From positions 1-51,045 of the forward strand of contig JAUIEZ010000020.1 in NCBI GenBank assembly GCA_030429665.1: a DNA stretch of 51,045 nt, in the 5' to 3' direction. The stretch is from Gammaproteobacteria bacterium. Lineage in GTDB: Bacteria > Pseudomonadota > Gammaproteobacteria > Arenicellales > CAJQKF01. The position numbers and the translations under genes were made by a program. Shown piece by piece: positions 24,003 through 33,198 of this stretch. Each line of letters begins with the position of its first letter. The stretch's first letter is position 1. The notes beneath the pieces are model-generated. The model was not told where the DNA came from. It saw only the letters and a list, made by a program, of their open reading frames with translations, and did no database searches.

Positions 24003-24378
24003 GGGAGCCGGCCGGGCGGTCGCTGGTTGCCGCCGCGAGGCGGTGCCGGAGGAAAGTCCGGGCTCCACAGGGCAAGGTGCCAGGTAACGCCTGGGCGGCG
24101 CGAGCCGACGGAAAGTGCCACAGAAAATATACCGCCCGCGTTCGCGCGGGTAAGGGTGAAATGGTGCGGTAAGAGCGCACCGCGTCCGTGGCAACACGGA
24201 TGGCAGGGTAAACCCCACCTGGAGCAAGACCAAATAGGGATCCATCGGTGTGGCCCGCACTGGATCCGGGTAGGTTGCTAGAGCCGCGCGGCGACGCGCG
24301 GCCCAGATGAATGACTGCCGATCGGGCGGTTTCGTGCCGCCCGATCACAGAACCCGGCTTACAGGCCGGCTCCCGAAC
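24003..24378 (+). ncRNA. rnpB: RNase P RNA (class A)
   Basis: This catalytic RNA matures tRNA 5' ends. The 5' and 3' ends form the P1 helix: GGGAGCCGGCC (24003-24013) with GGCCGGCTCCC (24364-24374). Conserved cores are GGAGGAAAGTCCGGGCTCC (around 24048), GGTAAGAGCGCACCGCG, GAGCAAGACCAAATAGGG and ACAGAACCCGGCTTA near the 3' end, all collinear with E. coli M1 RNA. Length about 376 nt, normal for class A. The exact 3' end is uncertain by a few nucleotides. rnpB lies just upstream of mraZ, as in several other gammaproteobacteria. Confidence 0.97.
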
Positions 24379-24463
24379 CTCCACGCCCCGAAACGACCCG
24401 GCGAAACCACCTGCGCACCCCGCCGGCAGACACGGGATCGCCATGATTTTCAGGCATTTTTGC

Positions 24464-24492
24464 TTGACCTGCCCTATTGGCGTGCTTATAGT
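24464..24492 (+). promoter_or_regulatory. mraZ (dcw) promoter
   Basis: TTGACC (24464-24469) and TATAGT (24487-24492) with an ideal 17-nt spacer are five of six and five of six matches to the sigma-70 consensus. The start would be near 24499, with the MraZ-type repeats immediately downstream. This is the only strong promoter seen upstream of the tightly packed division cluster. Confidence 0.82.
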
Positions 24493-24530
24493 GTCGAATC
24501 GTGGTGAATTGTGGTGATTCGGGGCGAATC
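24491..24530 (+). promoter_or_regulatory. Four 10-bp direct repeats, MraZ operator
   Basis: Consecutive 10-mers begin GTGTC, GTGGT, GTGGT and GGGGC (24491, 24501, 24511, 24521), each followed by GAAT/GATT-like bases. MraZ in E. coli binds TGGG-type repeats spaced every 10 bp in its own promoter; the period and position here match that architecture. The units differ from the E. coli core, and the fourth (upstream) one is weakest and overlaps the -10. Confidence 0.75.
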
Positions 24531-24544
24531 AGGTCAGGGCACGC

Positions 24545-25006
24545 ATGTTTCGTGGCGCAAGCACGCTCAATATGGACGCCAAGGGGCGTATCGCGATACC
24601 GGCGCGGTATCGCGATGAGATCGTTGCGCGTGCCGGCGGCAACCTGGTCCTGACCGTCAATAACACCCGCGAACGTTGCCTGTGGTTGTTCACTCTGGAT
24701 GAGTGGGAAAAGGCGGAGGCCAAGCTGGTGCAGCTCTCCAGTTTCGACAAGCAGGCTCAGTTTCTCAAGCGGCTGCTCATCGGCTACGCCAGCGACTGCG
24801 AGATGGACAGTGCCGGCCGCATGCGCATCGCGGCGCCGCTGATCGAGTTCGCCGGCCTGTCGAAGCAGGTGGTGCTGATCGGTCAGGGCAACAAGTTCGA
24901 GCTGTGGGATGACGCGCTATGGAAGGCGAAGTGCGACGAATGGCTGGCCGAGCCCGTCGAGGAGGACGGCACGGTCTCCGAGCAGGTGGCCAACCTGTCG
25001 CTGTAG
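24545..25006 (+). CDS. mraZ: MraZ transcriptional regulator of the dcw cluster
   Basis: This 153-residue protein is made of two AbrB/SpoVT-like halves. The N-terminal one begins MFRGASTLNMDAKGRIAIPARYR and the second has ASDCEMDSAGRMRIAAPL; the DxxGR motif is present in both. MraZ forms a ring-shaped oligomer that represses dcw transcription in E. coli. Its stop shares one base with the rsmH start (TAGTG). The repeats just upstream are the probable binding site. Confidence 0.97.
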   Translation: MFRGASTLNMDAKGRIAIPARYRDEIVARAGGNLVLTVNNTRERCLWLFTLDEWEKAEAKLVQLSSFDKQAQFLKRLLIGYASDCEMDSAGRMRIAAPLIEFAGLSKQVVLIGQGNKFELWDDALWKAKCDEWLAEPVEEDGTVSEQVANLSL

Positions 25007-25944
25007 TGGAACAGGTCGACGCCGGACACATTCCGGTACTCTCTAGGGAGGTTGTCGAAGCGTTGAATCTGCCCGCCGACGGTTTCCTGGTAGACGCCAC
25101 CTTCGGGCGCGGCGGCCACGCGCGGCTGTGCCTCGAGCGGCTTGGCCCCAACGGGCGCATCCTGGCTATCGACCGCGACCCGGAGGCGGTGGCATGGGGC
25201 GCGCGGTTGTTCGCCGACGAGCCGCGCATCAAGGTGGTGCGGGGACGTTTTTCCGACCTCGCCCGGCTCATTGCCCGCTACGTGCCGGACGTACGGGTCG
25301 ACGCCGTGCTGCTGGACCTCGGCGTATCCTCGCCGCAACTCGACAGCGCGGCGCGCGGTTTCAGCTTCGGCGCCGACGGGCCCCTGGACATGCGCATGGA
25401 CCCCGAATCCGGCGAGAGCGCGGCCGACTGGCTTGCCCAGGTCGAGGAGCGGGAGCTGGCCCGCGTGATTCGCACGTTGGGCGAGGAGCGATACGCGCGC
25501 CGCATCGCGGCCGCCATCAAGCGCGCCACGGCGGCCGGCGCCCTCAACACCACGGCGGACCTGGCGCAGCTTGTCTGCGAGGCGGTACCCACCCGCGAAC
25601 GCCACAAGCATCCGGCCACGCGCACCTTCCAGGCCATCCGCATGCATGTCAACGGCGAACTGGACGAGCTGGCGCGGGTGCTGCCCCAGACGCTCGACGT
25701 CCTCGCCGGCGGCGGGCGCCTGGTGGTGATCAGTTTTCATTCCCTGGAGGACCGGATGGTCAAGCGGTTCATGCGCGGCGAATCGCGGGGCGACGACTTC
25801 CCACCGGACATGCCGGTGACCGCGGACATGCTGCACCCCCGGGTTGCCCTCGTGGGCAAGGCGGTGCGCGCCGGCGACGCCGAGCTCGGGAAAAACCCGC
25901 GCGCCCGCAGCGCGGTCATGCGCGTTGCGGAGAAGCTGCCGTGA
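25006..25944 (+). CDS. rsmH: 16S rRNA C1402 N4-methyltransferase
   Basis: This 312-residue S-adenosylmethionine-dependent enzyme methylates C1402 in the ribosomal P-site. HIPVLSREVVEAL starts the fold, VDATFGRGGHARLCLERL binds the cofactor, and LLDLGVSSPQLDSAARGFSF is the family signature; SFHSLEDRMVKRF and NPRARSAVMRVAE end it. The GTG at 25006 is used because the protein then starts like other RsmH proteins and overlaps the mraZ stop by one base; it is translationally coupled to ftsL (GTGA). Confidence 0.97.
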   Translation: MEQVDAGHIPVLSREVVEALNLPADGFLVDATFGRGGHARLCLERLGPNGRILAIDRDPEAVAWGARLFADEPRIKVVRGRFSDLARLIARYVPDVRVDAVLLDLGVSSPQLDSAARGFSFGADGPLDMRMDPESGESAADWLAQVEERELARVIRTLGEERYARRIAAAIKRATAAGALNTTADLAQLVCEAVPTRERHKHPATRTFQAIRMHVNGELDELARVLPQTLDVLAGGGRLVVISFHSLEDRMVKRFMRGESRGDDFPPDMPVTADMLHPRVALVGKAVRAGDAELGKNPRARSAVMRVAEKLP

Positions 25945-26219
25945 GGCCGCTGGTGCCGTTGGTCGTGATTTCCCTGATCGTCAGCGCCATGGTGCTGGTG
26001 CTGGTGCGCTACGAGAGTCGCCTGGCTTTCGCGCAGCTGCATCGACTGGATACCGCGCGCGACGACCTCAACGTCGAATACGGCCGGCTGCTGCTCGAGC
26101 GGGCCACCTGGTCCCTGTCGCAGCACGTCGAGCAGGCGGCCGCCGAACGACTGTCGATGAAGCGCCCCGACGAGGACGCCGTGGTCACGCTGGTGGTGCC
26201 CGGGGAGGCGCGCGAATGA
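25941..26219 (+). CDS. ftsL: Cell division protein FtsL
   Basis: This 92-residue bitopic membrane protein has a short cytoplasmic N-terminus, a single membrane helix (VPLVVISLIVSAMVLVLV), then a periplasmic coiled coil (LHRLDTARDDLNVEYGRLLLE). FtsL joins FtsB and FtsQ to activate FtsWI at the septum. Identification rests on topology, size and position between rsmH and ftsI, since FtsL sequences are poorly conserved. It starts at a GTG overlapping the rsmH stop and ends in an ATGA overlap with ftsI. Confidence 0.93.
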   Translation: MRPLVPLVVISLIVSAMVLVLVRYESRLAFAQLHRLDTARDDLNVEYGRLLLERATWSLSQHVEQAAAERLSMKRPDEDAVVTLVVPGEARE

Positions 26220-27931
26220 GTCACCGCAAGAGCCGCTTCAGCCCCTTCCGCCACTTCTCCAGCCTGGCCGTGTTGCTCGCCGGCTTCGGCCTGCTGCTCG
26301 TCCAGGCCGCGAGCCTGCAGTGGGAACAGGGCGAGTTCCTCAAGAAGCAGGGCGCCGCGCGCGCGGTGCGCACCGTGGAGGTGAAGCCGAATCGCGGCCG
26401 GATCCTCGACAGGAACGGCGAAATTCTCGCGGTGAGCACGCCGGTGGATTCGATCACCGTCGAGCCGGTGGTGTTTTGCACGCATCCCGACGGCTGGCCG
26501 GGCCTGGCCGAGGCGCTGGGCCGGGAGGTTTCGCGCATCGCCGATTTGTGCGCCACGCACGGTGAGGCCAGTTTCGCCTACCTTGCGCGCCACCTGCCGC
26601 CGGCGGAAGCGCGGGCGATTCTCGATCTCCAGGTCGCCGGCGTACATGCCCAGCGCGAATACCGTCGCTACTACCCGCTGGGCCCCGTCGCCGCCCACGT
26701 GGTCGGCGTGACGGACATAGACGACAGGGGCCTGGAGGGCCTGGAGCGTCGCTTCGACCCGGTGCTTTCCGGCGAGGCCGGGCTCAACCGCATCGTGCGC
26801 GACCGCCGCGGCCGCGTCGTGGAGCGCGTGCAACGCATCGAGGCGGTGCGCCACGGGGCGGATCTCGATACCAGTATCGATGCCCGCGTACAGTACGCCA
26901 CGCGCCGCGCGCTGGCGGCGTCGGTGAATGAGTTCAGGGGCGCGGGCGCGTCCGCGGTAGTGCTCGACGCGCGAAGCGGCGAGATCCTCGCCATGGTCAA
27001 CGTGCCCGACTACAACCCCAACCGGCGCGATCGCAGCACGGGCGCCGCGCTTCGGAATCGCGCCGTCACCGACCTGCTCGAGCCGGGCTCGACCATCAAG
27101 CCATTTACCGTGGCAATGGCGCTTCAGAGCGGTCGGTTCGACGTCGACACGGTGATCGACACCAGCGGCGGCCGCTACCGGGTCGGCGGTCATACCATCC
27201 ACGACGTACACGACTACGGCAAGCTCACCGTGTCACGGGTGATCGTCAAGTCGAGCAACATCGGCGCGGCCAAGATCGCCATGGAGTTTCCGCCGCTGTT
27301 GCTCTACCACACGTTGCGCGATGTCGGCTTCGGCGCGCCGACGGGCGTCGAACTGCCCGGCGAGCGCAGCGGAAATCTGCCCCAGCGCAAGCGGTGGCGC
27401 CCAATCGAACATGCCACGCTTTCCTATGGCTACGGCCTGTCGGCCACGCCCGTGCAGATCGCCCAGGCCTACGCGGTGCTCGCCAACGGCGGCCGCATCG
27501 TGCCGCTGACCATCCGCAAGCGCAACGCGCCCGTTCGCGGCGAACGCATCCTCTCGGAATCGGTGGTGGCGTCCGTCGCCGCCATGCTCGAGGACGTGGT
27601 CAGCCGCGAGGGCACCGCGCGCCGCGCGCGGGTGCCGCACTACCGCGTCGCGGGCAAGACCGGGACCAGCCACAAGCTGGTCGACGGGCGCTACGCCGAC
27701 GATCGCTACGTGTCGTCCTTTGCCGGATTCGCGCCAGTTTCCGACCCGCGCTTCGTCATGGTCATCGTGGTGGACGACCCTCGCTCGGACCGCTACTTCG
27801 GCGGCTACGTCGCCGCGCCGGTGTTCTCCGAGGTGATGGGCGAGGTGCTGCGCCTGTACGACATTCCCCCGGACGACCTGGAAGTGCCCGGCGTGCAGGT
27901 TGTCGCGAACGGCCCGCGGACCGATCCATGA
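26216..27931 (+). CDS. ftsI: Septal peptidoglycan transpeptidase (PBP3)
   Basis: This 571-residue class B penicillin-binding protein has a membrane anchor near residues 15-35 and a dimerisation domain starting RTVEVKPNRGRILDRNGEILAV split by the usual loop. The transpeptidase domain carries the catalytic Ser292 in EPGSTIKPF, SSN in VKSSNIGAAK, and KTG in GKTGTSHK. It cross-links septal peptidoglycan together with FtsW. The length is normal. Coupled to ftsL and murE by 4-nt overlaps. Confidence 0.97.
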   Translation: MSHRKSRFSPFRHFSSLAVLLAGFGLLLVQAASLQWEQGEFLKKQGAARAVRTVEVKPNRGRILDRNGEILAVSTPVDSITVEPVVFCTHPDGWPGLAEALGREVSRIADLCATHGEASFAYLARHLPPAEARAILDLQVAGVHAQREYRRYYPLGPVAAHVVGVTDIDDRGLEGLERRFDPVLSGEAGLNRIVRDRRGRVVERVQRIEAVRHGADLDTSIDARVQYATRRALAASVNEFRGAGASAVVLDARSGEILAMVNVPDYNPNRRDRSTGAALRNRAVTDLLEPGSTIKPFTVAMALQSGRFDVDTVIDTSGGRYRVGGHTIHDVHDYGKLTVSRVIVKSSNIGAAKIAMEFPPLLLYHTLRDVGFGAPTGVELPGERSGNLPQRKRWRPIEHATLSYGYGLSATPVQIAQAYAVLANGGRIVPLTIRKRNAPVRGERILSESVVASVAAMLEDVVSREGTARRARVPHYRVAGKTGTSHKLVDGRYADDRYVSSFAGFAPVSDPRFVMVIVVDDPRSDRYFGGYVAAPVFSEVMGEVLRLYDIPPDDLEVPGVQVVANGPRTDP

Positions 27932-29391
27932 ACGCGGCCGTGCACACGCTGCGCGAATTGACCCGGGGCATCGCCGGCGACGCGGCGCTGCCCGATATCG
28001 CCGTGACCGGCCTGGCCCTGGACAGCCGTCGCGTGAGCGCCGGCGACCTTTTCCTGGCGGTTCCCGGACGCGCCGCCGACGGTCGGGATTTCATCGACGC
28101 CTCCATCGCCGCCGGCGCGGCGGCCGTGCTTGCCGAGGCCGGCGGCGCGGCGCGCGCCGATTCCGGCGCGCCGGTGTTCGAGGTGGCGGCGCTCAGGCGC
28201 CATCTGGGCACCATCGCCGATCGTTTCTTCGATCAACCCTCGCGCAGGCTGTGCGTGATCGGGGTGACCGGCACCAACGGCAAGACCACCTGCAGCCACA
28301 TGCTGGCCCAGGCGCTCGCCGCCCTGGGCGCCGACAGCGCGGTGATGGGCACGATGGGCAACGGCCGGCCCGATGCCCTCTCGCCGGCCGACCTGACCAC
28401 CGCGGACGCAATAACCGTGCACGGCGAGCTGCGGCGCCTGCTGGATGACGGCGTGAGGTTCGTCGCCATGGAAGTGTCCTCCCACGCCCTCGACCAGGGT
28501 CGCGTCGACAAGGTCGCCTTCGATTTCGCCGTGTTCACCAACCTGAGCCAGGATCATCTCGATTACCACGACGACATGGACGCCTACGGGGCGGCCAAGG
28601 CGCGCCTGTTCGCGCTGCCGGATCTCGCCGCCTGCGTGATCAACGTGGACGACGTTTTCGGTCGCCGTCTCGCCGAGGCCATCGACGCCGACCGTCTGTG
28701 GAGCTACGGCGGCAGCGAGGACGCTCGCGTTCGTCGCAAGTCGCTAGTCCTCGACGGCGACACGATCGTGATCGACGTCGATTGCGGCGGCACGACCGCG
28801 CGCCTCGACGTTCCGCTGGCGGGCCGCTTCAACGCCGACAACGCCGTGGCGGTGTTCGCGACGCTGCTGGCCATGGGGTTCGAGATCCCGCGCGCCGCAG
28901 CCGCCATGCGCGCGGTGCGGGCCGTGCCCGGACGCATGGAGCGCTTCGACGCCGCGGGCCGGCCCACGGTGATCGTCGACTACGCGCACACGCCGGACGC
29001 GCTGGAAAAAGCCCTGTCTGCCTGCCGGGAAGGCTTGCGCGGCGCGCTGTGGGTGGTTTTCGGCTGCGGCGGCGACCGCGATCGCGCCAAGCGCGCGCCG
29101 ATGGGCGCCGTGGCCGCACGGCTTGCCGATCACGTGGTGCTCACCAACGACAACCCGCGCGGCGAGGACCCCCTGGACATCATCAACGCGATCAGTGAAG
29201 GCGGCGACGGCCGCGAAACCGTACTGCCCGACCGCCGTACCGCGATCGCTCACGCCATCACCCACGCCGCGCCCGAAGACATCGTGCTGGTGGCCGGCAA
29301 GGGCCACGAGAGCGGGCAGAGCGCGGGCGGCGTGACGCGTCCATTCAGCGATCGCGAGTGCGTGAGCGAACTGCTGGGGAGTGCGCCGTGA
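27928..29391 (+). CDS. murE: UDP-MurNAc-tripeptide synthetase (meso-DAP adding)
   Basis: This 487-residue Mur ligase has VTGTNGKTTCSHML as ATP-binding loop, FVAMEVSSHAL, NLSQDHLDYH and VVDYAHTPDALEKAL. DNPRGEDP (the DNPR motif) is the signature of meso-diaminopimelate-specific enzymes; lysine-adding MurE proteins have other residues there. This shows the peptidoglycan contains meso-DAP. ATG overlaps the ftsI stop by 4 nt. Confidence 0.97.
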   Translation: MNAAVHTLRELTRGIAGDAALPDIAVTGLALDSRRVSAGDLFLAVPGRAADGRDFIDASIAAGAAAVLAEAGGAARADSGAPVFEVAALRRHLGTIADRFFDQPSRRLCVIGVTGTNGKTTCSHMLAQALAALGADSAVMGTMGNGRPDALSPADLTTADAITVHGELRRLLDDGVRFVAMEVSSHALDQGRVDKVAFDFAVFTNLSQDHLDYHDDMDAYGAAKARLFALPDLAACVINVDDVFGRRLAEAIDADRLWSYGGSEDARVRRKSLVLDGDTIVIDVDCGGTTARLDVPLAGRFNADNAVAVFATLLAMGFEIPRAAAAMRAVRAVPGRMERFDAAGRPTVIVDYAHTPDALEKALSACREGLRGALWVVFGCGGDRDRAKRAPMGAVAARLADHVVLTNDNPRGEDPLDIINAISEGGDGRETVLPDRRTAIAHAITHAAPEDIVLVAGKGHESGQSAGGVTRPFSDRECVSELLGSAP

Positions 29392-30737
29392 TGTCGTTGT
29401 CGGCCGCCGCATCCGTTCTCGGCGCCGAGCTTTGCGGCGCCGACCGCGAGTTCACCGCCGTGTCGACCGATTCTCGCAATCCGTGCAAGGGCGCCCTGTT
29501 CGTCGCCTTGCGGGGCGAGCGGTTCGACGGTCACGACTTCGTCGAACAGGCGGTTGCCAACGGCGCCGCCGGCGTGTTGGGCGAGCGCGAGACGGTTCCC
29601 GGCGTATCCACCGTTCGCGTGGCCGACAGCCTCGATGCCTTGCAGCGACTCGCGGCGCACTGGCGACGCCGGTTTCATTGCGGCCTCGTCGCCATCACCG
29701 GCAGCAACGGCAAGACCACGGTCAAGGAGATGGTCGGCGCCATCGTCACGCGCGCCGCGCCGTCGCTGGTCAGTAGCGGAAATCTCAACAATCACATTGG
29801 CGTCCCCCTGTCGCTGCTGCGCCTGCGCGAGGCACATCGTTACGCCGTCATCGAGATGGGCATGAACCATGCCGGCGAACTGTCGCTGCTCTCGAGCCTT
29901 GCGGCGCCCGACGTGGCGCTGGTCAACAACGCCGCGGCGGCCCACCTCGAGGGCCTGGGCAGCGTCGAGGGCGTGGCGCGCGCCAAGGGCGAGATTTTCT
30001 CGGGTCTGTCCGGAGACGGTACGGCGGTCATCAACGCCGACGACGAATATTGCGATTACTGGCGCGGTCTCAACGCGAGCCGGCGCTGCATCACCTTCGG
30101 TATTGACACCGACGCCGACGTGCGCGGCGTCGTCGACGCGGGCACCGATCGCTGCATGCTGGTCATCACGCACGGCGACACGCGCGTCGACACGGTGCTG
30201 CCGGTAGGCGGCGTCCACAACGCGCGCAATGCCGTGGCGGCCGCCGCCGCGGCGTTCGCGCTCGGGATCGACGCCGATCATGTCGCCGCGGGCCTGGCCG
30301 CGTTCACGCCGGTGGGCGGGCGCAGCGAGGTGGTGATGCTGACCGACGGCACCCGACTGATCAACGATACCTACAACGCCAACCCGGCTTCCATGGCCGC
30401 GGCCGTCGACATGCTGGCCCGCTACGACGGCGCGCGGGTGCTGGTCATGGGCGACATGGGCGAGTTGGGAAACGGCGCGGCCGCGTTGCACCGCGAGGTG
30501 GGCGAGCGCGCGCGAGCCGCCGGCGTGCAGCGCCTGCTGACGCTCGGACCGCTGAGCCGCGAGGCGGCGGCCGCATTCGGCGTCGGCGCGCAGTCCTTCG
30601 ACGAGATCGATGCGCTGCTGCGCGTGCTTCGCCGCGAGACCGGCGCGGGCGTGACGGTGCTGGTGAAGGGCTCCCGCGCCATGCGCATGGAGCGGGTGTC
30701 CCGTGACCTGTCCGTCGCCGCGGAGGAGGCGCGCTGA
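29391..30737 (+). CDS. murF: UDP-MurNAc-pentapeptide synthetase
   Basis: This 448-residue ligase adds D-Ala-D-Ala to UDP-MurNAc-tripeptide. [14 protein letters not shown] is the P-loop, [14 protein letters not shown] and [16 protein letters not shown] are MurF features, and [14 protein letters not shown] precedes the C-terminal domain. A GTG at 29388 (4-nt overlap with murE) is an equally possible start, only one codon longer. Its substrate D-Ala-D-Ala must come from a ddl gene elsewhere, as none is in this cluster. Confidence 0.96.
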   Translation: MSLSAAASVLGAELCGADREFTAVSTDSRNPCKGALFVALRGERFDGHDFVEQAVANGAAGVLGERETVPGVSTVRVADSLDALQRLAAHWRRRFHCGLVAITGSNGKTTVKEMVGAIVTRAAPSLVSSGNLNNHIGVPLSLLRLREAHRYAVIEMGMNHAGELSLLSSLAAPDVALVNNAAAAHLEGLGSVEGVARAKGEIFSGLSGDGTAVINADDEYCDYWRGLNASRRCITFGIDTDADVRGVVDAGTDRCMLVITHGDTRVDTVLPVGGVHNARNAVAAAAAAFALGIDADHVAAGLAAFTPVGGRSEVVMLTDGTRLINDTYNANPASMAAAVDMLARYDGARVLVMGDMGELGNGAAALHREVGERARAAGVQRLLTLGPLSREAAAAFGVGAQSFDEIDALLRVLRRETGAGVTVLVKGSRAMRMERVSRDLSVAAEEAR

Positions 30738-31819
30738 TGCTGCTCTACCTGTTCGACTGGCTCGCCGAACACTACTCCGTGTTCAACGTGTTTCGCTACC
30801 TGACGTTGCGCGGTATCTGCGGCGTGCTGACCTCACTGGTGATCTGCTTCACGGTGGGCCCGGTCATGATCCGCAAGCTCAGCCATCACCAGATCGGCCA
30901 GACGGTGCGCGAGGACGGCCCGCCGACGCACTTCGAGAAAGTCGGCACGCCGACCATGGGCGGCGTGCTGATCCTGGTGTCGGTGGCGCTGTCTACGCTG
31001 CTGTGGGCAGACCTGGCCAACCGCTTCGTGTGGGCGGCGCTCGTAACCTGCATCGCCTTCGGCGTGATCGGCTGGGTCGACGACTACAAGAAGCTCGTCA
31101 ATAAGAACCCGCGCGGCATGGGCGCGCGCAACAAGTTCGCCTCGCAAACCCTGGCAGGGCTCGGCGTGGCGCTGTTCCTGTACCACACCGCGCAGGATCC
31201 GGCCGAGTTGCTGCTGATCGTGCCGCTGTTCAAGGAAGTCGCCGTCGACCTCGGCTTCGGCTACGTGCTTCTCACCTACCTGGTCATCGTCGGCACCTCC
31301 AACGCGGTGAACCTGACCGACGGGTTGGACGGTCTCGCCATCCTGCCGACCGTCCTGGTGGCGGGCGGCCTGGCCATCTTCGCCTACCTGACCGGTCATG
31401 CCATCTTCAGCAGCTACCTTGGCATTCCCTTCATTCCCGGCGTCGGCGAAGTGCTCATTTTCTGCGCCGCGCTGGTGGGGGCGGGGCTGGGGTTCCTGTG
31501 GTTCAACACCTACCCCGCCATGGTCTTCATGGGCGATATCGGCGCCCTGGCCCTGGGCGCCGCCATCGGCGTGGTGGCGGTGATCGTTCGCCAGGAGATC
31601 GTGCTGGTGATCATGGGCGGCATCTTCGTCATGGAAACGATGTCGGTGATCCTGCAAGTGGCCTCCTACAAGCTGCTTGGCAAGCGGCTGTTCCGCATGG
31701 CCCCGCTGCATCATCACTTCGAGCTCAAGGGGTGGCCCGAGCCGCGGGTCAGCGTGCGTTTCTGGATCATCAGCCTGATTCTCGTGCTGGTGGGCCTGGC
31801 CACCCTCAAGGTGCGCTGA
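30737..31819 (+). CDS. mraY: Phospho-MurNAc-pentapeptide translocase (lipid I synthase)
   Basis: This 360-residue polytopic enzyme transfers phospho-MurNAc-pentapeptide to undecaprenyl phosphate, making lipid I. About ten membrane helices alternate with the conserved cytoplasmic loops [18 protein letters not shown] (the Asp pair), [24 protein letters not shown] and [11 protein letters not shown]. Exactly E. coli length. ATG shares one base with the murF stop (TGATG). Confidence 0.98.
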   Translation: MLLYLFDWLAEHYSVFNVFRYLTLRGICGVLTSLVICFTVGPVMIRKLSHHQIGQTVREDGPPTHFEKVGTPTMGGVLILVSVALSTLLWADLANRFVWAALVTCIAFGVIGWVDDYKKLVNKNPRGMGARNKFASQTLAGLGVALFLYHTAQDPAELLLIVPLFKEVAVDLGFGYVLLTYLVIVGTSNAVNLTDGLDGLAILPTVLVAGGLAIFAYLTGHAIFSSYLGIPFIPGVGEVLIFCAALVGAGLGFLWFNTYPAMVFMGDIGALALGAAIGVVAVIVRQEIVLVIMGGIFVMETMSVILQVASYKLLGKRLFRMAPLHHHFELKGWPEPRVSVRFWIISLILVLVGLATLKVR

Positions 31820-33198
31820 TGGCGATGGCGATGACAAGCGACACGATCGTGCAGGCACCCGCTACGCTGGTGGTGGGCCTGGGTGACAGCGGCTACTCGG
31901 TGGTGCGTTTTCTCACCCGGTGCGGCAATCGGCCGGTCGTGGCCGACAGCCGCGACGCGCCGCCCATGATCGAGCGACTGCGACGCGAACACCCGGACGT
32001 GGAGGTTCACCTCGGCGCCTTCGATCCGGCGCTGTTCACCGCCTTCGACCGGGTCGTGGTGAGTCCGGGAGTGTCGGTGGGCGAGCCCGCCGTGCGCGCG
32101 GCGGCTGCGGCCGGCGCCGAGATCGTCGGCGACGTGGAGCTGTTCGCCGCGATGGCCGGCGCGCCGGTAATCGCGGTGACCGGCTCCAACGGCAAGAGCA
32201 CCGTTACCGCGCTCACCGGTGAGCTCCTCGCCGCGGCGGGCCGCGATGCGCGCGTGGGCGGCAACATCGGCGTGCCGGTGCTCGATCTGCTGGACGGCGA
32301 CCGACCGGACTTCTACGTCCTGGAGCTTTCCAGCTTCCAGCTCGAGACCACCTCGAGTCTCGCCACGGCCGCCGCGGTGGTGCTAAACGTCACGCCGGAC
32401 CACATGGACCGCTACGCCGACGTGGCCGCTTACGCCCGCGCCAAGTCGCGCATCTATCGTCATTGCGGGACCTGCGTGGTGAATCGCGATGACACCATCG
32501 CCGGGCACCTCGCCCCGAACGGCTCGACGCAACGCGTCAGTTTCGGGTTGTCCGCGCCGCCCGGCGACGACGACTTCGGGCTGCGAACCGGTCGTGCCGG
32601 TGGGGTCGACCTGGTGCGCGGGACGCGCCACTTGCTGGGCGTCGACAGCCTGCGCCTGCAGGGCAGTCACAACGTTTCCAACGTGCTCGCGTCGCTGGCG
32701 CTGGTGCACGTGGCGGGGGTCGAACTGGACGGCGCCGTGCTCGCGCGCGCCGCCAGCTTCGCCGGACTGCCGCATCGCATGGAGTTGGTCGTGGAACACG
32801 CGGGCGTGCGATGGATCAACGATTCCAAGGGTACCAACGTTGGCGCCGCCTGCGCGGCGATCAAGGGCATCGACCGCCCGATCGTGTTGATCGCCGGCGG
32901 CGTTGGCAAGGGCGCGGACTTCTCGCCGCTGGCCGAGGCCGCCATCGGTCGCGTCAACCACGCCATCGTGCTGGGCGTCGACCGCGCCGGCCTCGCCGCG
33001 GCGCTCTCGCCGGTGATTCCCGTCAGCGAGGCCGAAAGTCTCGCCGACGCCCTCGCCCAGGCGACCGACGTTGCGCGCCCGGGTACCGTGGTGCTGTTTT
33101 CCCCGGCCTGCGCCAGCTTCGACATGTTTCGCAACTTCGAGCATCGCGGTGACGTGTTCCGTTCGCTGGTGCGGGAGGCGACGACATGCAAGCCGTAG
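31819..33198 (+). CDS. murD: UDP-MurNAc-L-alanine:D-glutamate ligase
   Basis: This 459-residue enzyme shows the N-terminal Rossmann part VVGLGDSGYSVVRFL, the ATP loop AVTGSNGKSTVTAL, ELSSFQLETT, NVTPDHMDRY, and WINDSKGTNVGA. It adds D-glutamate in the cytoplasmic steps of peptidoglycan synthesis. Three nearby ATGs are possible; the first shares a base with the mraY stop. The 3' end overlaps ftsW by 13 nt. Confidence 0.97.
   Translation: MAMAMTSDTIVQAPATLVVGLGDSGYSVVRFLTRCGNRPVVADSRDAPPMIERLRREHPDVEVHLGAFDPALFTAFDRVVVSPGVSVGEPAVRAAAAAGAEIVGDVELFAAMAGAPVIAVTGSNGKSTVTALTGELLAAAGRDARVGGNIGVPVLDLLDGDRPDFYVLELSSFQLETTSSLATAAAVVLNVTPDHMDRYADVAAYARAKSRIYRHCGTCVVNRDDTIAGHLAPNGSTQRVSFGLSAPPGDDDFGLRTGRAGGVDLVRGTRHLLGVDSLRLQGSHNVSNVLASLALVHVAGVELDGAVLARAASFAGLPHRMELVVEHAGVRWINDSKGTNVGAACAAIKGIDRPIVLIAGGVGKGADFSPLAEAAIGRVNHAIVLGVDRAGLAAALSPVIPVSEAESLADALAQATDVARPGTVVLFSPACASFDMFRNFEHRGDVFRSLVREATTCKP

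Noticed and set aside
24307..24517. Short open frames of 66-68 codons at the end of rnpB
   Set aside because: They overlap the conserved 3' domain of RNase P RNA and the mraZ promoter.
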